A stretch of 31,777 bases of DNA from UBA1181 sp963631545 (lineage in GTDB: Bacteria; Bacteroidota; Bacteroidia; Bacteroidales; Paludibacteraceae), in the NCBI GenBank assembly GCA_963631545.1, contig CAVGRN010000022.1:1-31777 (forward strand). Direction: 5' to 3'. This document shows, piece after piece, positions 15,637-23,257 of this stretch. How positions within the stretch are numbered: position 1 is the stretch's first letter; each line of letters begins with the position of its first letter. Both the position numbers and the translations under genes were made by a program. The notes under the pieces are model-generated. The model made no database searches. It had not been told where the DNA came from and saw only the letters and a program-made list of their open reading frames with translations.

Positions 15637-16411
15637 CGTATTTGATTTTCACGGTTGTAAGCATCCGCTTCGTGTCGAGCGTGAAGTCGTTCTGCATAAT
15701 CCAGTTGTAATAGCCTGGATCCGAGAGCAATACTTCTGCCAATTTTTTTCCTTTGTATTTGCCGAAGTTGACGATCTCCTCTTTTTTTTCATTGTAGATG
15801 AAGCGTCCGGCGAAATCCACATTGTTGTTGTGCGATGAGAAGTCCGCAAGGAACTCCACATCGTTTTTCAGGTCTTGGTAATGGTCTAACTGAGCCTTCA
15901 GTACCTCGTAGGTGGCGAGGGTGTCTGCCTCGGCGCCGTGGGCTCCCTCTAAATCTTTGTGGCAGTAGAACTTATAGGCGGCGGTGAGGGTGCGCTGCTC
16001 TTTTTTGTTGAAGATGACTTGCGCATCCACTGAGCGGCACTTGCGGAGGTCGATATCCACCCCGGCGCGTAGAAACTCCTCCGCCAACATTGGGATGTCG
16101 AAACGGTTGAGGTTGTAGCCGCCCAAGTCGCACCCCTTGATCCACTCGGCGAGCGACTTGGCAATCTCCTTGAATGTCGGTTTGTCTGCAAGATCCTCAT
16201 CGTGGATGTGGGTCAGGTCGCTCACCTCCTTCGGCAATGGGATTTGCTCACCTAAGCAATCCACAGGTTTCACTCTTCGTGTTTTCACCTCTTGGTCGCC
16301 ATTGACGGAGATCTTAACAGCGGAAATCTCAATGATCCTATCGCTCGCAATGTTCAATCCCGTCGTTTCCAAATCAAAGAAGACGATGGGCCGCTTCAAA
16401 TTCAGTTCCAT
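15626..16411 (-). CDS. DnaQ-like DEDDh 3'-5' exonuclease
   Basis: The 261-residue product is a DnaQ-family exonuclease of the DEDDh type, like the proofreading subunit of DNA polymerase III. Catalytic residues are visible: Asp13 and Glu15 in FFDLETTGL (Exo I), Asp105 in NLNRFDIPML (Exo II), and His158 with Asp163 in HGAEADT (Exo III). After about residue 210 there is an extra module, VNFGKYKGKKLAEVL then DPGYYNWIMQNDF. It resembles the DUF3820 type and is common in Bacteroidota DnaQ proteins. Position 34 bases after dnaN supports a replication role. Whether it is the main proofreading subunit is unknown, because Bacteroidota can also carry exonuclease activity within the polymerase. Confidence 0.9.
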   Translation of the reverse strand: MELNLKRPIVFFDLETTGLNIASDRIIEISAVKISVNGDQEVKTRRVKPVDCLGEQIPLPKEVSDLTHIHDEDLADKPTFKEIAKSLAEWIKGCDLGGYNLNRFDIPMLAEEFLRAGVDIDLRKCRSVDAQVIFNKKEQRTLTAAYKFYCHKDLEGAHGAEADTLATYEVLKAQLDHYQDLKNDVEFLADFSSHNNNVDFAGRFIYNEKKEEIVNFGKYKGKKLAEVLLSDPGYYNWIMQNDFTLDTKRMLTTVKIKYGIR

Positions 16412-16445
16412 TCTACTAACATTTTTTCAAAACGGATATTGAGGA

Positions 16446-17570
16446 TTAGTCTGGCAACTGCATAGGCATCAGCAGCATCAGCACGTCCTCGTTTTCTTTC
16501 TGCTCCAATGGGAGGAGGATTCCGGCGTGGGTAGGGTCAAGAAGTTCCATCACCACGTTGTCTGCATCGATATTGTTCAACATATCAATCAAGATGGAGC
16601 ATTTGAAGCCGATGGACATTGGTTCGCCCTCGTAGCTGCACGCCAGCGTCTCGGTGGCAGAGATTGAGAAATCGAAATCCTGTGCGGAGCAGGTGAGTTT
16701 GCCTGGCTCCAAATCTATCTTCACGAGGTTGGTAGACTGGCTTGCGTAGACCGACGTACGGCGCAGGGCGGTTAGGAATCCGTTATGCTCAACAGTCGCT
16801 TTGTTCGGGTTGTCGATGCTGATGACGGAGTTGTAGTTGAAGTAAACTCCCTCGATTTGGCGGCAAGTCATCTGATAATCCGACAAGGTGAAATAGACAT
16901 TCTTAGTGTCGAACTGCACCTTCACATCGCCTGCCTCTTTCGGAAGAATGGCTTTCAGCAGTGCAACTGGCTTCTTCGGAAGGATGAAAGAGCAATCCTC
17001 CTCGCCCTTTGCGGCGGTGGTGGTAACACGCACCAGTTTATGGCCGTCGGTAGCGACGAACTTAATGTTCTCAGTGGTTACATCTATAAAGATACCTCCC
17101 ATCACTGGACGCAACTCATCGTCGCTGGTGGCGAACGAGGTCGACGCGATGCCCGTGTTCATCACATTAGCGGGGATGGAGAATGTGTGGCAATCCTCGC
17201 TTAGCGTGCGCATTTGCGGAAACTCGTCTGCATTCTGCCCGATGAAATTGTACTCTCCGTAGTTGGATTTGATGGTCATAGCGTAACTCTCATCGTTGAT
17301 GGAGAAAGTGAGTGGCTCGTCGGAAAACTCCTTCAACGTGTCCAAAAGGATTTTTGCGGATAACGCAACCAAGCCGCTGCCCTCTGACGAGGTGAGTTCG
17401 ATGGTGGTTACCATCGTCGTCTCCATATCTGCCGCAGTGATGGTCAGCACGCCATCGTGGAGGTCGAAAAGGAAATTATCCAAAATCGGCAACGTATTTT
17501 TTGAGTTTATCACACGACTAATCGTCTGTAAATGAGCCAACAAACTGGCGCTCGAAACTGAGAAATTCAT
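16446..17570 (-). CDS. dnaN: DNA polymerase III beta subunit (sliding clamp)
   Basis: The sliding clamp encircles DNA and tethers the replicative polymerase and many repair factors. The length of 374 residues is normal for a three-domain clamp. The N-terminus MNFSVSSASLLAHLQTISRV is followed by NTLPILDNFLFD, and the C-terminus LLMPMQLPD carries the conserved M-P-M ending next to the partner-binding pocket. It is not beside dnaA here but sits between gldG and the DnaQ-like gene. The 93-base gap from gldG holds its own TATATTTG box, so it may be transcribed both from that promoter and from upstream. Confidence 0.95.
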   Translation of the reverse strand: MNFSVSSASLLAHLQTISRVINSKNTLPILDNFLFDLHDGVLTITAADMETTMVTTIELTSSEGSGLVALSAKILLDTLKEFSDEPLTFSINDESYAMTIKSNYGEYNFIGQNADEFPQMRTLSEDCHTFSIPANVMNTGIASTSFATSDDELRPVMGGIFIDVTTENIKFVATDGHKLVRVTTTAAKGEEDCSFILPKKPVALLKAILPKEAGDVKVQFDTKNVYFTLSDYQMTCRQIEGVYFNYNSVISIDNPNKATVEHNGFLTALRRTSVYASQSTNLVKIDLEPGKLTCSAQDFDFSISATETLACSYEGEPMSIGFKCSILIDMLNNIDADNVVMELLDPTHAGILLPLEQKENEDVLMLLMPMQLPD

Positions 17571-17618
17571 ATTGTGTATTTATTATTTTTTTCGAAATTT
17601 CACCCCGACAGGGAAGTA

Positions 17619-17626
17619 CAAATATA
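17619..17626 (-). promoter_or_regulatory. Candidate -7 promoter box (TATATTTG) for dnaN
   Basis: The minus strand reads TATATTTG, an exact consensus match, in the 93-base gap between gldG and dnaN, giving a leader of about 42 bases. No matching -33 TTTG was found at 19-21 bases. Confidence 0.4.
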
Positions 17627-17663
17627 TGGAATTTTCAGATTAATCCGTCCCTTCTTCCCTCCT

Positions 17664-19358
17664 TTATTTTGCATATCTTTTTCTACGCACAAGATATGAG
17701 ACACCGCCAAAGGCGAGCAAGCAGACTATCGGCAGAACAATGTTGCAGACCTGCCAGAATCTGCGTTGTCCGATTGCCGCCGGCTTGTTGAGCAGCCTCA
17801 ACTGCACCTCGCGCGAGCGGAGCTGCATCCAGCCATCGTCGTCTGTCAGATAGTTCACGGCGTTGAGTAGGAACTCGCTGTTTCCGAATTTCTGATTCAT
17901 ATAGCGGTCGTACCCCAAGGGGAGGTAATTGGCGCTTGCGCCGCTACCCTGCACATCGTTGCGCACAACGTCGCCGTCCGACACCACAATCATTTTCGTT
18001 GGCTTGCTTTCGGGTTGTATGGCATTTGCGCCCGACACGCCTTGCGGCACCATCCTGTTGGAAAACACCGATGGGAAGACGCCCTCCAAAAGGGCTGCCG
18101 AAATGGCGTTGCGTGTGTTGAAGTAGTAGCCCGTCTGCTCCACATTGACGATGTCCATACTCACAAACGAAGGCACCGTCTGCAAGTGTGTCCCCGTGGA
18201 GGAGACCAACAGCGGTGTTTTCCGCACTTGCTTATCTTCTAAATTCACGAAGTCGATGGAACTGACGAACTCGGTTTTTACGGGGGCGACATTCTTCGAA
18301 ATAGGGTGTACTGGGACGGTGAGCAGCAATGGCGAATAATACCACGGCATAGGTTCATACTTTGGTGCGTCGCCTTGCCGGGCAGTGTTGACAGGCACCA
18401 AGGCACACTGCACATCCTGCACCAAATCGGCGTTGATGCGTATGCCATACTTAAAAAGCTGGTCTGACAGGTTCACATCATTTTCCACCCCGATGGTTTG
18501 CGAAGCCGTGGCGAGACTGTCGAGCGAGATGCGTGCGCCATCCACCAACCACAGTATCCTGCCGCCCGACATAAGGTATTGGTCTAACACGAATTTGTCC
18601 GCTTCAGAGAATTTCCCCGTGGGACCTGCCACGATAACCGCCTCGTAGCCGTCCAATTCGCCCACAGCCCCCGACAGCACGCCGCGGTCTACCTGGTAGT
18701 AGCGGCTCAGCGTCTTTGTGAAATCGTAGACAAAAGGTTCGGGATATTCGCCGTGTCCCTCGATGAAAGCGACTTTTTGGATTTTCTTTGTTGTGATGAT
18801 GCGCAGCGCGTCGGTCAGTTCATACTCCAGTGTTTCAATGGAGATGTTAAGGTTTTCCTCGCCCGATTTGCTCGGGATGTTCTTCAGCAGGTTCACGCAG
18901 CGGCTTTTGCCATTGTAGGATATTTCCACCCATGGGTAGACCACCTTTTGTCGCGACTCGCCCTCGGCATCTTTGTCGTAGACCATAATGCCGCGCATCC
19001 CTTTTTTCTCCAAGCGTGCGTACTCCTTCTCTCGCTCATCGTTCGTAACGCCGGCGGAAGGATTTTCAAAATGGTACTTTACACGTTTTCCGGCGTAGGC
19101 GTCAAACTCGTCGAGCAACTCCTTGGTGGCGCGTCGCAAGCGTAGGAACCCGGCGTTGAGGTCGCCATCCAGATAGATGGTAACGTCTACTTCCTCGGTG
19201 AACCCTTCTAAGAGGTGTTTCGTATTGTCCGCCAGCGTGTAACGCTTCTCCGACGTCAGGTCTAAACGGAAAAAGAAATGTTCCGCCAGCACGCAGATCA
19301 ATATGACACCTGCGATGAACAGCGCGATATGTAGGATTTTCTTCGGTATCATTTCCAT
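17664..19358 (-). CDS. gldG: Gliding-associated ABC transporter component GldG
   Basis: GldG is the substrate-binding-like membrane component that works with GldA and GldF in an ABC transporter linked to gliding in Flavobacterium. Many non-gliding Bacteroidota also carry homologues. The 564-residue product has an N-terminal membrane helix at about 8-25 and the family-typical FFFRLDLTSEKRYTLA. An IFT52-like/GldG extracytoplasmic region follows, with VAFIEGHGE and GGRILWLVDGARIS. It ends with a membrane helix near 536-558 and a basic tail RRKRYAK. It overlaps gldD by 10 bases if translation starts at 19358, or by an ATGA junction if it starts at 19352. No gldF or gldA lies in the window. Its role here is inferred from homology. 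Confidence 0.88.
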   Translation of the reverse strand: MEMIPKKILHIALFIAGVILICVLAEHFFFRLDLTSEKRYTLADNTKHLLEGFTEEVDVTIYLDGDLNAGFLRLRRATKELLDEFDAYAGKRVKYHFENPSAGVTNDEREKEYARLEKKGMRGIMVYDKDAEGESRQKVVYPWVEISYNGKSRCVNLLKNIPSKSGEENLNISIETLEYELTDALRIITTKKIQKVAFIEGHGEYPEPFVYDFTKTLSRYYQVDRGVLSGAVGELDGYEAVIVAGPTGKFSEADKFVLDQYLMSGGRILWLVDGARISLDSLATASQTIGVENDVNLSDQLFKYGIRINADLVQDVQCALVPVNTARQGDAPKYEPMPWYYSPLLLTVPVHPISKNVAPVKTEFVSSIDFVNLEDKQVRKTPLLVSSTGTHLQTVPSFVSMDIVNVEQTGYYFNTRNAISAALLEGVFPSVFSNRMVPQGVSGANAIQPESKPTKMIVVSDGDVVRNDVQGSGASANYLPLGYDRYMNQKFGNSEFLLNAVNYLTDDDGWMQLRSREVQLRLLNKPAAIGQRRFWQVCNIVLPIVCLLAFGGVSYLVRRKRYAK

Positions 19359-19936
19359 TCTAATGATTCAACTAACCGGACGATGTCTTCGCGGATGAAA
19401 TCCACCACCGGTGCGATGGAGTCCTTATTCGGGTTGGCGTTGAAGTAGAGTGCGCCGCGAAGGAAGTGGCGGGTGCTGTCCGACATTACGAACTGCACGT
19501 TAGAGGCGGTGTTACCCTTCAACTCGTACAACACGCCGTACACCCGACGTTCGTCGTTGAGGTACATTTGCTCGGTGATGGCGTCGGCCTTCACTGTGTG
19601 CGGTTTGTAGACCAACCGGCGAGCATCCTCGCTGAGCATCTGGAAATTTCCGTGCAACGTGCGGTAGGTGCAGTAGATTTTGGCGTTGAACTGCGGATAA
19701 ACCACATCCAGCCACGCTGAGTCTTGCTCCGCCCCTTTCAAATCGACCTTTGCCACGTTCTCGGCATAGTCGAACGTGCAGGGGAACCCGTCGTGCGAGA
19801 ATGTCGCATACTCCTTTTCTGGCAGATCGATTCTGAAGTACCCTCTTGGTTTCGGCATCGTGTTGCTGCACGAGAGTGCCGATGCCGCCATGCAGGCAGC
19901 CATCAGCAGCCGCAATATAATTCCACACTTACGCAT
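19349..19936 (-). CDS. gldD: Gliding motility lipoprotein GldD
   Basis: GldD is a lipoprotein required for gliding and for type IX secretion function in Flavobacterium. The 195-residue product has a lipoprotein signal peptide with lipobox ALSC and the lipidated cysteine at residue 23. After it come CSNTMPKPRGYFRIDLPEKEY, close to the family hallmark PKPRGYFRI-x-LP. The mature N-terminus is not acidic, so it is probably held in the periplasm and not sent to the cell surface, in contrast to the left-edge lipoprotein. Its start overlaps gldE by eight bases and its end overlaps gldG. The ssb-gldE-gldD order is a known conserved neighbourhood in Bacteroidota. Confidence 0.92.
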   Translation of the reverse strand: MRKCGIILRLLMAACMAASALSCSNTMPKPRGYFRIDLPEKEYATFSHDGFPCTFDYAENVAKVDLKGAEQDSAWLDVVYPQFNAKIYCTYRTLHGNFQMLSEDARRLVYKPHTVKADAITEQMYLNDERRVYGVLYELKGNTASNVQFVMSDSTRHFLRGALYFNANPNKDSIAPVVDFIREDIVRLVESLEWK

Positions 19937-21254
19937 CTTCTATCGTCAGTATTATTTCTCTGATTCTTCGTTTGTCTTCCGACACGATTTCAAACACATA
20001 ATTTTCCACCGTGATTTTCTCGCCTTTGGCAGGAATGTAGCCTTTGATTTCGAGGATAAGTCCGGCAAGGGTGTCCGCCTCGCCCTCGAAAGGTTCGAAG
20101 ACATCTTTTTCGACGCCGTCAAGGCGGTAGAAGTCGGAAAGGAGCAGTTTTCCGTCTAACAGGTACGACTGGCCGCTCAGTTGTGTTACTTGCGTCTCCT
20201 CCTCGTCGTGCTCGTCGCAGATGTCGCCTACAATCACCTCGATGATGTCCTCCATTGTTACGATGCCGGCGGTGCCGCCGAACTCGTCCACCACGATGGC
20301 CATGTGGATGTGCTTCTGCTGGAACTCCTTGAATAGGTCGTCGATCTTCTTGTTTTCGGGGACGAAGTAGGGTTCGCGGATGAAGTTTTGCCAGTTGAAA
20401 TCCTTATTCTGGTCTGTATATTGGAGGAAATCCTTGATGTAGAGGATTCCTTTCACATAGTCGATGGAGCCGCAGTAGACGGGCAGTCGCGAATATTCTG
20501 ACTCGCGGATGATTTTCAGCACCGTCTCGAAATCGCTTTCATAGTCGATATCCACGATGTCGACTCTCGGCTGCATAATCTCGTCGACGTTCGTCTTGCC
20601 GAAGTTGACCATTCCGCGGAGCATCTCTTTTTCGTCTGGACTCTCGGCGGCAGTCATATTCAGTGTGTCGGAAATATCGTCTATCGCTGCGCTGCGCTGT
20701 GTGCGCGATTCAAGTCGCCGCTCAACGACTCCCGTCGAATTGACAAGAAATTTGACGAATGGGTGGAATAGGAAGCCAAAGAAAGAAACGATGCGGGCTC
20801 CCCGGCACAGCGTGAATGGGTTCTCTTTCTTCGCCATTCGCTCGGGAATGAACTCCGTGAAGATAAAAAGCAGGATGAAGAGGATAAGTAGACAAATGAT
20901 GCAGATGCCCCACTCGGGAATCTCAAGCAGGTAGAAAAGGTGACCCAGCAAGAAATCTCCGACGACAAGTGAGAAAGCGATGGTGAAATAGCGCGATACG
21001 ATCACAGCCCCCAACGTGTCCAATGGGTTCTCCGACAATACTTTAAGCCGGTCGAACTTGCGGTCGGTGGAGAGTTTCACTTCTGCCACTTCACTGGCGG
21101 AGAGTGAAAAAAACTCGGACTCGAAATAAGAGATAAATGAGAGGAACGCAAACGAAAGAACCGTCAGCAACGCTGCGAAACCGTACACCAGCGGACTGTA
21201 ATCGTCCGCCCCAAAGAAAGAAAGACCTATCTGGTCGAATAAGGGAATATCCAA
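19929..21254 (-). CDS. gldE: GldE, CNNM/CBS/CorC-type membrane protein
   Basis: GldE resembles CorC/HlyC-type CNNM proteins and, in Flavobacterium, is linked to GldD function. The 441-residue product has a DUF21/CNNM membrane region with hydrophobic segments at about 22-42, 81-110 and 117-135. Two CBS domains follow, opening at MQPRVDIVDIDYESDFETVL, then LPVYCGSIDYVKGILYIKDFL. A C-terminal transporter-associated domain contains DEFGGTAGIVTMEDIIE and later GKLLLSDFYRL. The start is a TTG at 21254: no in-frame ATG exists before residue 140 and a stop codon lies 18 bases upstream, so a non-ATG start is close to forced. The ssb gene is 99 bases upstream with a hairpin between. Confidence 0.9.
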   Translation of the reverse strand: MDIPLFDQIGLSFFGADDYSPLVYGFAALLTVLSFAFLSFISYFESEFFSLSASEVAEVKLSTDRKFDRLKVLSENPLDTLGAVIVSRYFTIAFSLVVGDFLLGHLFYLLEIPEWGICIICLLILFILLFIFTEFIPERMAKKENPFTLCRGARIVSFFGFLFHPFVKFLVNSTGVVERRLESRTQRSAAIDDISDTLNMTAAESPDEKEMLRGMVNFGKTNVDEIMQPRVDIVDIDYESDFETVLKIIRESEYSRLPVYCGSIDYVKGILYIKDFLQYTDQNKDFNWQNFIREPYFVPENKKIDDLFKEFQQKHIHMAIVVDEFGGTAGIVTMEDIIEVIVGDICDEHDEEETQVTQLSGQSYLLDGKLLLSDFYRLDGVEKDVFEPFEGEADTLAGLILEIKGYIPAKGEKITVENYVFEIVSEDKRRIREIILTIEDA

Positions 21255-21277
21255 ATTAGTAGGATTTTGTTAAACAA

Positions 21278-21304
21278 GCAAGGACGGATTTTTTCCGTCC
21301 CTGC
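21278..21304 (-). terminator. Hairpin between ssb and gldE, overlapping a promoter-like box
   Basis: GGACGGA (21282-21288) and TCCGTCC (21294-21300) form a perfect 7-bp stem around TTTTT, extended by GCA/TGC beyond one mismatch. On the minus strand it is followed by TTGCTTGTTT, a poor U tract. It may partly end ssb transcripts or sit at the very 5' end of a gldE message. Confidence 0.5.
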
Positions 21305-21311
21305 AAATATA
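21304..21311 (-). promoter_or_regulatory. Candidate -7 promoter box (TATATTTG) for gldE
   Basis: The minus strand reads TATATTTG, an exact match, immediately before the hairpin at 21278-21304. A start about seven bases downstream would put the hairpin at the extreme 5' end of the gldE-gldD-gldG message. The -33 element is poor. Confidence 0.4.
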
Positions 21312-21353
21312 GAAAATAATAACAATGTGTTATAACCTTTGTCGCAATTAACG

Positions 21354-21791
21354 TTAGAATGGCAAATCGTCCACCGAATCCTCCACTGGTGGAAGAGGGG
21401 GTTGAGGTGCGTCTTGCTGAGGGGCTGCTGCCTGCAATGGCTGTGTGCCGCCTTCTGGTTTTTTGCCTACCAATTCGAGATGGTCTACCATCACTTCGGT
21501 GGTGTAGCGTGTCACGTTGTTTTGGTCTGTCCAAGAGCGTGTGCGGAGTTTGCCCTCCACGTAGATTTGCGTGCCTTTACGCACGTACGACTCTACCACC
21601 TTGGCGAGCCCGCGCCACACAACGAGGTTGTGCCACTCGGTTTTTTCTGGCACCTCGGAGCCATCTTGACGTTTGAAGCCACGCTCAGTGGTGGCGAGGG
21701 AGAAGTTTGCAACAGGCACGTCTTTTTCCACATACCTCACTTCGGGGTCTCTGCCCACGTTTCCCAATAAAATCACTTTATTCACAGACAT
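21354..21791 (-). CDS. ssb: Single-stranded DNA-binding protein
   Basis: SSB coats single-stranded DNA in replication, repair and recombination. The 145-residue product has an OB fold beginning MSVNKVILLGNVGRDPEVRY. It continues with NFSLATTERG, TEWHNLVVWRGLAKV and GTQIYVEGKLRTRSW, all standard for the family. A glutamine/proline/alanine-rich linker follows at about 112-135, and the tail ends in SVDDLPF, the acidic tip that recruits partner proteins. It heads the chain ssb, gldE, gldD, gldG, dnaN, exonuclease, trmN6. No convincing exact TAnnTTTG box was found in the 116 bases upstream; two 7/8 matches occur. Confidence 0.96.
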   Translation of the reverse strand: MSVNKVILLGNVGRDPEVRYVEKDVPVANFSLATTERGFKRQDGSEVPEKTEWHNLVVWRGLAKVVESYVRKGTQIYVEGKLRTRSWTDQNNVTRYTTEVMVDHLELVGKKPEGGTQPLQAAAPQQDAPQPPLPPVEDSVDDLPF

Positions 21792-21907
21792 AGATTAAAT
21801 CATTTAAAGTTATACCTTTTATCTAATTATCTTTTCGCGGTAAAAATACACTTTTTACTGATATGAATGGAATATTTTCAAGATTTATTCCAAAATGTCA
21901 CCTTAGA

Positions 21908-23128
21908 TTATAATGCGTCAACGTGTATGTCTCTGAATCCTAAGAAGTAGAGTATGCCGTCCAACCCGATGGTGGAGATGGATTGCTGCGCGTTGGCCTT
22001 TACCTTCGGTTTCGCATGGAAGGCGATGCCCAAGCCGGCGAGGTTGAGCATTGGGAGGTCGTTTGCGCCGTCGCCCACGGCGATGACTTGCTCCAAGTCT
22101 ATTTTCTCCACTTGGGCGATGAGGTTGAGCAGTTCGGCTTTGCGTGCGCCATCTACGATGTCGCCCACATAGCGGCCGGTCAGCTTCCCGTCCTTTATCT
22201 CTAATTTATTGGCATAGACATAATCTACGCCGAATCGGTCTTGCAGATACTTCCCAAAGTAGGTGAACCCTCCCGAGAGGATGGCGATTTTGAAACCGCA
22301 TTTTTTCAGGACACCCATCAGTCGGTCCGCCCCGTCCATAATGGGGAGGTTCTCGGCGATGTCGCGCATCACGCTCTCGTCCAAGCCCTTGAGCAGAGCC
22401 ACCCTGCGGGTGAAACTCTCTTTGAAGTCAATCTCGCCTCGCATGGCAGACTCGGTGATTTTGCGCACTTCGTCGCCCACGCCGGCACGGTCTGCCAATT
22501 CGTCTATCACCTCTGTTTTAATCAGTGTAGAGTCCATATCGAAGCACACCAAACGGCGGTTTCGCCTGTATAGGTCGTCTTTCTGAAATGAGATGTCTAC
22601 ATTCTCCTGCGCCGAAATCTCCATAAATTTGGAGGAGAGCCGCTCCTTGTCTGCCAACTCGCCGCGCACGGAAAACTCAATGCACGAGCGTTCGTGTTCA
22701 TAATCGTCCGTTATCGAAGGGCGACCTGTGAGCCGCTTGATAGAGTCGATGTTCATCTCCTGCTCTGCCACTGCTTTGGAGACAAGTGCCATCTGGCGCG
22801 CCGTAATCACGTGGCCCAGCATCGTTACCACGTAGCGTCCCTTGCCCTGGCGGTCTACCCAGTTGTCATATTCGTCTAACGAGACTGGTGTGAAGCGCAC
22901 TTGCACATTCAGTTCGTAGCACTTGAAAAGTATGTCTTTGAGGATGTTACCCGACTGCGAGCCATCTTCTATCTTCACCAAAAAACCGAGTGAGAGCGTG
23001 TGGTGGATGTCCGCCTGGCCCACATCAAGAATTTTCGCGTTGTGCCGTCCCAAAATCTCAGTGATGGACGCCGTCACCCACGGACGGTCCTCGCCGTGTA
23101 TGTTTATCAAGATGATCTCGCTTGCCAT
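21908..23128 (-). CDS. serB: Phosphoserine phosphatase SerB with tandem ACT domains
   Basis: SerB performs the last step of serine synthesis, hydrolysing O-phosphoserine. The start chosen is ATG at 23128, preceded by CGAGGTATT, giving about 406 residues; an in-frame TTG at 23158 falls inside the promoter. Residues about 5-80 and 98-180 look like two ACT domains, usual sites for amino-acid binding. The HAD phosphatase follows: FDMDSTLIKTE with nucleophile Asp197, LSGGFTYF (motif II region) and VGDGANDLPML (motif IV). The two-ACT layout is like that of SerB2-type enzymes and suggests serine feedback, which is inferred. It has its own promoter, the best seen in the window. Confidence 0.92.
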   Translation of the reverse strand: MASEIILINIHGEDRPWVTASITEILGRHNAKILDVGQADIHHTLSLGFLVKIEDGSQSGNILKDILFKCYELNVQVRFTPVSLDEYDNWVDRQGKGRYVVTMLGHVITARQMALVSKAVAEQEMNIDSIKRLTGRPSITDDYEHERSCIEFSVRGELADKERLSSKFMEISAQENVDISFQKDDLYRRNRRLVCFDMDSTLIKTEVIDELADRAGVGDEVRKITESAMRGEIDFKESFTRRVALLKGLDESVMRDIAENLPIMDGADRLMGVLKKCGFKIAILSGGFTYFGKYLQDRFGVDYVYANKLEIKDGKLTGRYVGDIVDGARKAELLNLIAQVEKIDLEQVIAVGDGANDLPMLNLAGLGIAFHAKPKVKANAQQSISTIGLDGILYFLGFRDIHVDAL

Positions 23129-23155
23129 AATACCTCGTTGCTGTTTTTTAGCGCG

Positions 23156-23188
23156 CAAAATTAGCGTACTTTATATAAATGTACCAAA
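23156..23188 (-). promoter_or_regulatory. Promoter of serB, with both boxes matching
   Basis: On the minus strand TTTG (23185-23188) and TAATTTTG (23156-23163) are separated by 21 bases. Both match the Bacteroidota -33/-7 consensus exactly. The predicted transcript starts about 20 bases before the ATG at 23128. This pairing argues against the upstream TTG at 23158 as the start codon. Confidence 0.65.
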
Positions 23189-23257
23189 TGTGGAATTGAA
23201 TATCCCGCGCAGAGTCTGCAAATTTCTGGGTAAGGCGGGCTTGCGGCGGTGGAAACC

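Noticed and set aside
21792..21907. Promoter for ssb in the gap between serB and ssb
   Set aside because: TATTTTTA and TAACTTTA match seven of eight positions but lack a -33 partner; too weak to list.
23129..23158. Upstream TTG start for SerB at 23158
   Set aside because: It falls inside the promoter with both boxes matching; the ATG at 23128 has a GAGG-type site upstream.
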